From: Pilatotrama ljubarskyi
Taxonomy: Eukaryota; Basidiomycota; Agaricomycetes; Polyporales; Polyporaceae
Length of the DNA stretch: 64,000 bases
Reading direction: 5' to 3'
NCBI GenBank assembly: GCA_022385805.1
Contig: MU277672.1
Span: forward strand, 664,012-728,011
Shown: one piece after another, positions 57,950 to 64,000 of the stretch
Position numbering within the stretch: position 1 is the stretch's first letter
Layout: each line of letters starts with the position of its first letter
The notes under the pieces: model-generated
Databases searched by the model: none
What the model saw: the letters and a program-made list of their open reading frames with translations, nothing else
Told to the model about the DNA's origin: nothing
Program-made: the position numbers and the translations under genes

Positions 57950-60652
57950 ATGTCAGGAGACGAGGCAGAGTATGAAGTTGGTCAGTGCTACCTCTGCTAT
58001 AGCTCTCTTTCGGAAGTGAACCCGAAGCCACCGCTCAGAGACCATCGTGAGGGCCAAAGTCACGAGGGGAAAGAGGGGGAAGAAGTCATGGGTGAGCACC
58101 AATAGTTCTGTGAACCTCTGAAGACTTTCAAGAATATGCTGAATGCGTTGTTGGATGTAGCTATACTGCGTCAAAGTAGGTGATCCTGGCCACATGTTGT
58201 GTGCGCGGCGAGCTAAGGCCCGCCTCTGTAGTGGAAGAACTACAGCGCTGCAGACAATACGTACGTGGTCTAGTCATAACCGGCACAGACAAATACCTCC
58301 ATGCTCTTCGTGATTCACAGCACTCATGTGGGCTTTGATTTCACAGCTGGGAACCAGTCGACTCCTTCGCCGGCGGTTCTGAGCATTTCATAGAACGCTT
58401 CTGGGATCGCGTTAGTACCGGAGGTCGTGATTACAACGACCTAAGCCAGTTCTCAGTCGATGAAGAATTCTTCCCCTCGGGTCCACCACGTATGTCCCAA
58501 TGTACTCTTGTATCACACGCCCCTAAACCGCCACCAGGCCGCAAGAAAGCGAGGAAATCTAATGCGGAGGCCGAAATTCCACTCCCAACCCCTGCGGCAG
58601 AGCCTGTAGACTCGGAAAACGAGGTTCGCTCTATCATTGGCGACGATGACGAGCACGCCGCCAGCGGTCGAGGAAAGCGGCGGCGCTCCTCAACCGGAGC
58701 AGCAGACGCGGAGTCGTCGCCACCAAAACGGAAGCGCGGTCGTCCTCCTGGCATACGTCCTTCTGAGCTCGAGGAACGGGAGGCAAGTGCGAGCCTTGCG
58801 CGCAAACAGTCCGTACGAGAGTTGCCGAGGACGAACCGTGGTCGAGGACAAGTGGCGGAGTCCTCCGCGGCGGCTTCTGGTCCCCCTCCCTTGCCCCGCA
58901 GACGTGGGAGGCCCTCGAAGGCCGCCCCACGTGCATCTTCATCGTCCCCAGATGAGCTTCTCCTGCTCCCTGAGGGGAATGGCAAAGCCAGCTCGTCGCG
59001 GATGGAGAAGGCCAAAGCTGAAGCGCCTATCGGGGCTACGCAGACCTCGCCCATGATCATGGACGATTCCGAACCGGAGGATTTCACCTTCGGCGCGCCC
59101 AGCCTCCTAACTCCCGATTCGACGTACGAAGTAATAGCTGAACCTGGTCCGTCCACGGCGATGCCCGCCCATCGCTCTCGTGCCGCGAACCCTCGCGTGA
59201 AAATGCTAGACGATCCCAACCTAACAGAAGCGAGCGGCGCTATATCTGTCAAGGCCCGATTCATGAAGCGCATTGCGGCAGCGAACAGCAACACCGTCGG
59301 CGCGGACAGCCCAGCTCGCTCGCCGCGTGTCTCGACGAGCAAGCCCGGTCCGGGTAAAACCTCGGCTGGGCTTGTGGTTGGCGGCTCTCGTCTCGTGGCG
59401 CAGAAGGGCAAGCTGACAACCCTGAGAGCCAACGCGGGAGTCGTGATATCCAAGGCCTCAGAAGGGGTCACGTCTGTTGAGAATGGAGCCGCCGGCACGA
59501 GTGGACGGGAGGGGTCCCTCTTCAGTTCCGTTGACTTGGACGAAGTCCCAGGGCTTGGACAATTCGACTCGCAGCCCAGGTCTCCTCCAACTGGCCAGGA
59601 GCTGCTCAAAGCGGCTGGCATTGATCCTTCAGCAGGAGCCGATCTCCCAGACTTCGAAGAGGATGCCGAGGGTGAAGATGATATTGAGTACATTGGCAAT
59701 CTCGACCAGGGGTACGTCGGGCCTTTCTATGAGGCCGCAGTCTCTGATCTCTTGCCAGGGTGCCAAGCGCGCAATTGCAGACAAGGCAGGATGGAACGTC
59801 AGAACCGGGCGAAGAGGCTCCGACTAATGCTAGCCGAGAAGCCCATGAAGTACCTCCAGAGAGGGCTCCAGAGAAGCCGGCAGTCGTTCTGGAGGCGAAG
59901 CCAGTCACGTTCGCTACCCGCGTAAGTTCCGCTTGGAACCAATCTACCATCTTCGGTCCTCTGTGAGTCTTCCCGAGTCTGTGCTGCATTACCAGCTGAT
60001 CGATCCGGAATAGTACGCTGGGATTCGCTCCCTCTCGGAACCAAGGACAACTTGACCCCACTGACTCGTAAGACCTACTGTCCCAGCATTCCTGTAGCTC
60101 TCTGACAGTGGCTCATCGTAGGTCTTCGCAACCTAAGCGGTATGCGCTCAACCTCAACCTTGACCCGGCGGTGTCTCTTCCGTTAACCCTCAAAGACACC
60201 CACGCCTCAACGTCCTTCCTAGAGCAGCTCGATGCCACCGCCCGCAACCCGTCCGGGAAGTTCTACAAGGATCAGTCCGCAATCGCGCTAGTCAACACCC
60301 TCCGGCCCCACGGGTCGTACGCATGGGTTGCTACGAGCGAAGACGCCACGGAAGAGCACAAGAAGCACTTCCAACGCTTCGTCTCACGTCTGGTTGCAGG
60401 AGAAATGGTATGCCGCGATCTATTTGATAGAGACGCGTCCCTTCTGACGTCTGGATTGAATAGTTCATCCAAATGAACCGCTTCGAACCCCTGGTGATGT
60501 GCGCGTCCGAGAACTCCGTCCTCGGACAAAAACTCGGCATACCCGCGCCCCTCCTCGGGCTTCCCGACACTGTCGTCATGACCCATGTCAGCATCGAGGA
60601 CCACTGCGCCTACGCTGAGGCGGCGGAGCATGCAGACGATGCCCGCTGGTAA
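57950..60652 (+). CDS. Chromodomain and AT-hook protein (HP1-like reader, unknown C-terminal domain)
   Basis: Probably a chromatin protein that reads methylated histone tails and binds AT-rich DNA. Exons: 57950-57980, 58039-58091, 58161-58175, 58232-58260, 58347-59711, 59759-59962, 60014-60067, 60122-60407 and 60464-60652, giving 741 residues (725 if a 48-nt in-frame intron at 58490-58537 is removed). The chromodomain is coded by the first five exons: EYEVETIVRAKV, SWLYCVKWKNY, NTWEPVDSF, with the aromatic positions Tyr, Trp and Trp in place, then the HFIERFWDR helix and SGPPR end common in mushroom proteins. Two AT-hooks follow (KRGRPPG near 58735, RRGRPSK near 58900). A long disordered region leads to a folded-looking C-terminus (about residues 560-741) that I do not recognise. 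Confidence 0.87.
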
Positions 60653-61089
60653 TGTAGATATCTCGTGGTACCTAACTCACACGCTCTTGTCCTATTTACT
60701 GCTCTCGTCGCTTTTGTCGTCTCTGCACTGTCCATATAATATCTACGTGCTGAATCTTATCTCAAACGACTGGTTGGATTCACAGAACCAATAGATGTCA
60801 TGATGCTCACAAGGTGGGCGGTCAGACATCATATCGCTCAACACCGGCATGGCGGCGAGAAGCTAAGGTCTTTCTCCTGCTAGGTAAGGAAGCTATCGAA
60901 TCTCACTGAGCTGTACCATGAGAGACGGCTCTTGTCAGCATGTCGCGCACTGCAACATATATATAGTACATCATGGGATGTAGAAGAGGAGGGCAAGGTG
61001 CGCACAGGTATCCTCGGTGAGCGATACGTTACCCACTTCAGTTCTTGATCACAGCTTTTCTTAGGCTCTTCACCTTCGCTAGCGAGGTG
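60653..61089. other. Convergent intergenic region
   Basis: About 440 bp between the chromodomain gene and the minus-strand acyltransferase relic. No gene is seen. Confidence 0.5.
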
Positions 61090-61300
61090 TTACAATGTGG
61101 CTTCGCGACACTCCCGCATGTACTCCTCCGCATCTTCCTGCTGGTAGATGTTTGCGTGATACGCCAACATCAGATAGATATCGGCCCTTATCGTATTGTT
61201 GCCCAAGAAGAGCTCCGTCGGCCGACCATGGAGAATGTTCAGCCATTGACGACTCGGAGGATGGTGATCCCAGCGGTCAATGTAATATATGTAGACTGGA
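61090..61300 (-). pseudogene. Relic duplicate of the acyltransferase 3' exon
   Basis: On the minus strand, directly downstream of the acyltransferase gene, this sequence resembles the gene's last exon. The block ending at TAA 61090 (GRPTELFLGNN, then YHANIYQQEDAEEYMRECRE) matches the intact SRPTEFFLANS and YDANVYRQEDAEEYLQECRE: by hand alignment 28 of 45 residues are identical. Further upstream, ITILRVVNG matches DTILRIVDG in another frame. A TGA at 61239 and the frame change between the two blocks show it is dead. Confidence 0.8.
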
Positions 61301-61322
61301 TTAGAGAGACGAAGTACACCCC

Positions 61323-63201
61323 TTACAACCTGCTCTTGGTACTTCCTGCGTCATGATCACCGAGGTAGTACATAGCCGCCTCCCTACATTCCTGCAAATA
61401 CTCTTCCGCATCCTCCTGACGATACACATTCGCATCGTACGTCAGGGCCAAATCGATACAATTCCTCGTGGTGCTGTTCGCAAGGAAGAACTCCGTAGGC
61501 CTGCTGTGGAGGTAGGTTGAGCCGTCGACGATCCGAAGGATAGTGTCTTCTGCCGCTGTCATCTGAGGACGTATCACTGCCGTCGTACTGGTAGAATTTT
61601 CGACAGCTGTGCTGTACTCCTGACGTTGAACCTGCGGGGTTTTAATGGAAAGCGGATGCGAACTGGGAAGAGGGTAGTTGCTGGGCAGTACCAACGTCAT
61701 CTGAGGACAGGCAATGAGCGTGAGCGAGCTATAAACAAAGCAGGAGCTGCAAAAACTTACGTCGCCTACGCTCGAGACGCCTCCTGTAAAGCAGAAGTCG
61801 GGGGCCACCGCGTCCAAAGTGTCCAGCTCGGGATAATCAGGGAGGGGTTCTCCCTTCAGGGATGCTTGCCAGTGCGTCACAATCCTCTTCTTGCGCAGGA
61901 GGTAGAGCGGTTGCCTGGCGTGAGCGATCTCCAGTAGGAGTGGATGCTTCACTGCGCGGGCCAGCTGCTGTCTGGCTAGCTTCGCTCTATAGAAGAAGCG
62001 CGCGCGCGAGAGTAGCGCAGAGAACGGAGGCGCCCCATCCACCCGCGGAACACTCGCGTCTTTTCGTGTTCCATACGGCGAGGGCATAAATGGGAGCGTG
62101 CAGTCGTAGTAGTCGATCATGATGGAGACCTCTGACGCGCCTCCCTTCCGTTGCCACTCTTCATCGAGGTGCGGCCGCAGATTGAGAGGGCCCCCATAGT
62201 GCATAGGCTGGCGGCGGCGGTATTCCCATTCCTCTTCTGGAATGTCTCCACGCAGGTAGCGGCGGTGGAGGAAACGCGTGAATGCCATTTGTGAGATGAC
62301 GGGTATGACAGAGCCAAAGGTCACCCTATTCCGGCGACAGGAGTCGAGGATGGTGCGCGTCTCGGTGGGGCTGAGACGCAGAAAAGCACGCTGGGTGAGC
62401 GAGGGCGTGCGGTATGTCTCCTCGGTGATCGTCCGTGGGATCGTATGTCCTCCCTGAAAACCTGAGTACTCTGCATAACCTGGACTCCACGGACAAGCTT
62501 ACCGCTAGCCTTTTGCGCATATTGAGGAAGATGACCTTGCCTACAGCACGGCGCCATCTCTGACGACTAGCGCTCAGCCTGAGGGCGGGGTCCAACGCCT
62601 CAGGCGGAAGAGCCATGGCCAGCCTCTCTTCGAGAGGTGGTCCACGGATGGGCGGCGAACAGAGGACATCGAAGAATGACCGAGCGATCGTCGCTCCGGA
62701 GATGCCATCCGAAATCGCGTGGGCCGCCTTGAAAAGCACCTCATACGTGCCCGCTTTGTCCTTGCGCGCAAGGATAAAGATGCGGGCGGTAATGTGACCG
62801 TCTTCCATAGGCTTGTCGCGGATGTTGCGCCAGACAACGGCCTCCACGTCTTCTGCAGAATCGATGGTGCGAAGCGTGACTTCATCCGGCTGGTGCTGGG
62901 ATAGAGCGCGTTCCGTCACGACGAATACCACCGTGTCGTCGTCCTGGAGCTCCATGCGGGAACCTAGGAGGGGATAATACTGCTTGAGAGTGGCCCAGGC
63001 CCGCTTTACGTTATCTTCGCTGAAGACAACGCGCGCCTGTGCAGTGTCGGCTTGTTCCACCCTGTAGTGCCAAACGATGTCCGCGGTCCCGTTGAATACT
63101 CGATCGTAGTAGAAGCTTGTCTCCGTGAGTCCCAGGGGGCGAGCAAACGTTCTGCCCGACTCTTGTGTGGATTGAATGCGAGACCACTCGTAGTTGGTCA
63201 T
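61323..63201 (-). CDS. HxxxD-motif acyltransferase (alcohol O-acetyltransferase-like)
   Basis: A CoA-dependent acyltransferase of the condensation/BAHD-like fold that moves acyl groups onto alcohols or amines. Three exons (63201-62503, 62453-61761, 61700-61323), both introns in phase 0, give 589 residues. The catalytic motif is HAISDG with His161 and Asp165. Other landmarks are FYYDRVFNGTADIVWHYRVE near the start, KRAWATLKQYYPLLGSRMEL, and in the second half TFGSVIPVISQMAFTRF, which corresponds to the common second-lobe start. The C-terminal 126 residues (from MTLVLPSNYP) are an addition that I do not recognise, ending with an acidic helix EDAEEYLQECREAAMYYLGD. The open frame extends upstream to 63438, but ATG 63201 begins just before the conserved region. 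The substrate is unknown. It is divergent from RAD54. Confidence 0.87.
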
Positions 63202-63577
63202 GTCTGTCTGCTGCAGCCTAGAGAAAGGAGGAATTTTGCATCGAGTCGACGACGTGATTTCGAGGCCCAGGGCGGGGATTCGGACGGTTCCTTGCCGTGT
63301 ACAGCAGTGGGAACATGTTGCAATGCCCCGTATATCTGTTTCTAATATTCTACGCGGCTTACCCTCTGAGTCATGCGGCGAGGATTGGGTGAAGAGAATA
63401 TTTATCCTGGTGAATTCATTAGGCGCCTGCATCACCATAAACGGTCACCTGATCCTACACGCGTCGCGTCTGTTATGTCAGCGCGCATCGAGACGGGCGC
63501 GTCGGTGCAGGCTGTGGCTGATTGTCTCTTTCACCACGACCACGACCTCCTGCCTTGCCTCACTCCAGTCTGCGACT
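63202..63577. promoter_or_regulatory. Divergent promoter, acyltransferase / RAD54
   Basis: About 375 bp between divergent starts. ACGCGT occurs at 63459-63464, the core of the MCB (MluI cell-cycle box) element used by repair and replication genes in yeasts; whether it works here is inference. Confidence 0.45.
63459..63464 (+). promoter_or_regulatory. MCB-like ACGCGT upstream of RAD54
   Basis: ACGCGT lies about 115 bp before the RAD54 ATG. In yeasts this MluI-box core binds MBF and drives G1/S expression of DNA-synthesis and repair genes. A single six-base match in GC-rich DNA is weak evidence. Confidence 0.3.
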
Positions 63578-64000
63578 ATGCTGCGGCGGGCTCCGGTGAC
63601 CTCTGACGGGAAGGTTGTCGACAGATTCCAGGAAAGCTCACGCATCAACAAGCCATTCAAGCCACCTACTCTCGCGATTACTCGAGAACAACCTCAGCGC
63701 AAGCGCAAGCGCGTCTCCTACAAGGAGGCGCAAGACTCAGATGGCTCAGGAACCGAGAATGAAGACGCACCCAGGAAGAAGAAGAAAGCGGGGAAGGATG
63801 CCGGATTCGAGCGTCCCCTAGATAACAACATTGTGCAGTACCCCGTATTCAAGCCCAAGCCTTTCGACCAGATGTCCCGTCGCTTCTCTATACCCCAAAT
63901 GCGCAACAAGGATGGCGAGGTGATACCCGTTGTTCAATCAAACGTGGCGCTCGGTATCCGTCCCCTCGCGAATATCATACCCAGACCGCTTCACGACCCT
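63578..64000 (+). CDS. RAD54 DNA translocase, N-terminal part
   Basis: Rad54 is a Swi2/Snf2-type DNA translocase that assists Rad51 during homologous recombination. The frame from ATG 63578 is open for 141 codons to the window edge, without an intron. The N-terminus matches the family pattern: INKPFKPPTL, a nuclear-localisation-like QRKRKRVSYKE, acidic and lysine-rich linkers, YPVFKPKPFDQMSRRFSIP, and the conserved RPLANIIPRPLHDP that precedes the ATPase domain. The helicase motifs lie beyond the right edge. The assignment rests on the N-terminal motifs only, but IPRPLHDP is highly characteristic. Confidence 0.9.
   Translation, partial: MLRRAPVTSDGKVVDRFQESSRINKPFKPPTLAITREQPQRKRKRVSYKEAQDSDGSGTENEDAPRKKKKAGKDAGFERPLDNNIVQYPVFKPKPFDQMSRRFSIPQMRNKDGEVIPVVQSNVALGIRPLANIIPRPLHDP

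Noticed and set aside
1..64000. Transposons, CRISPR arrays, bacterial operons or a biosynthetic gene cluster
   Set aside because: No transposase or reverse-transcriptase motifs, no regularly spaced repeats, and the genes are unrelated eukaryotic housekeeping genes with spliceosomal introns. A single acyltransferase and a reductase far apart do not make a cluster.

Overview
The window is nuclear DNA from a filamentous basidiomycete, most likely an Agaricomycete and possibly Polyporales. The reasons are GC-rich DNA, genes broken by very short GT-AG introns (mostly 47-70 nt, about 120 inferred here), dense gene packing on both strands, and several families typical of mushroom-forming fungi (a DUF7918-like protein, single-pass membrane proteins with glycine-rich anchors, a chromodomain/AT-hook protein). 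The exact species cannot be read from the sequence. Exon structures were built by hand from splice signals, reading frame and family knowledge. No database was searched.

Layout. 1-588: first exons of an MFS drug:H+ antiporter (-), running off the left edge. 2696-3850: Ran GTPase (+). 4371-5500: hypothetical (-). 5962-7525: mitochondrial PP2C phosphatase of the PTC7 type (+). 8895-14975: 1,3-beta-glucan synthase FKS (+). 15374-17853: GPI transamidase subunit GAA1 (+). 17989-19680: TFIID subunit TAF7 (-). 19919-21403: metaxin/Sam37-like protein (+). 21708-23105: OTU1 deubiquitinase (+). 23566-25562: AP endonuclease (+). 27105-28900: nucleotide-sugar transporter (+). 30197-34700: proton-translocating NAD(P) transhydrogenase (-). 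35196-36431: DapA-family aldolase (-). 37671-38837: Pus4/TruB pseudouridine synthase (-). 39183-40328: aldo-keto reductase (-). 41191-44000: two single-pass membrane proteins (-). 45251-46562: DUF7918-like protein (+). 47069-48793: CHMP7-like ESCRT-III protein (+). 49039-51183: disordered single-pass membrane protein (-). 51736-55666: Rad9/Crb2/53BP1-like checkpoint mediator (+). 56511-57634: pseudogene of a membrane protein (+). 57950-60652: chromodomain/AT-hook protein (+). 61090-61300: relic of a partial duplication (-). 61323-63201: HxxxD acyltransferase (-). 63578-64000: start of RAD54 (+), running off the right edge.

Most of the window is housekeeping: cell-wall glucan synthesis, GPI anchoring, nuclear transport, TFIID, mitochondrial import and redox balance, DNA repair and damage signalling. 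These genes are neighbours rather than a pathway, and I see no biosynthetic cluster, CRISPR array, complete transposon or convincing tRNA. The most interesting signals are a required 4-nt exon in the transhydrogenase, a chromodomain split over five exons with a C-terminal domain I do not recognise, an in-frame stop before the membrane anchor of the metaxin-like protein, unusual echinocandin hot-spot residues in FKS, alternative starts that could add targeting signals to two enzymes, and two decaying gene copies caught at different stages.
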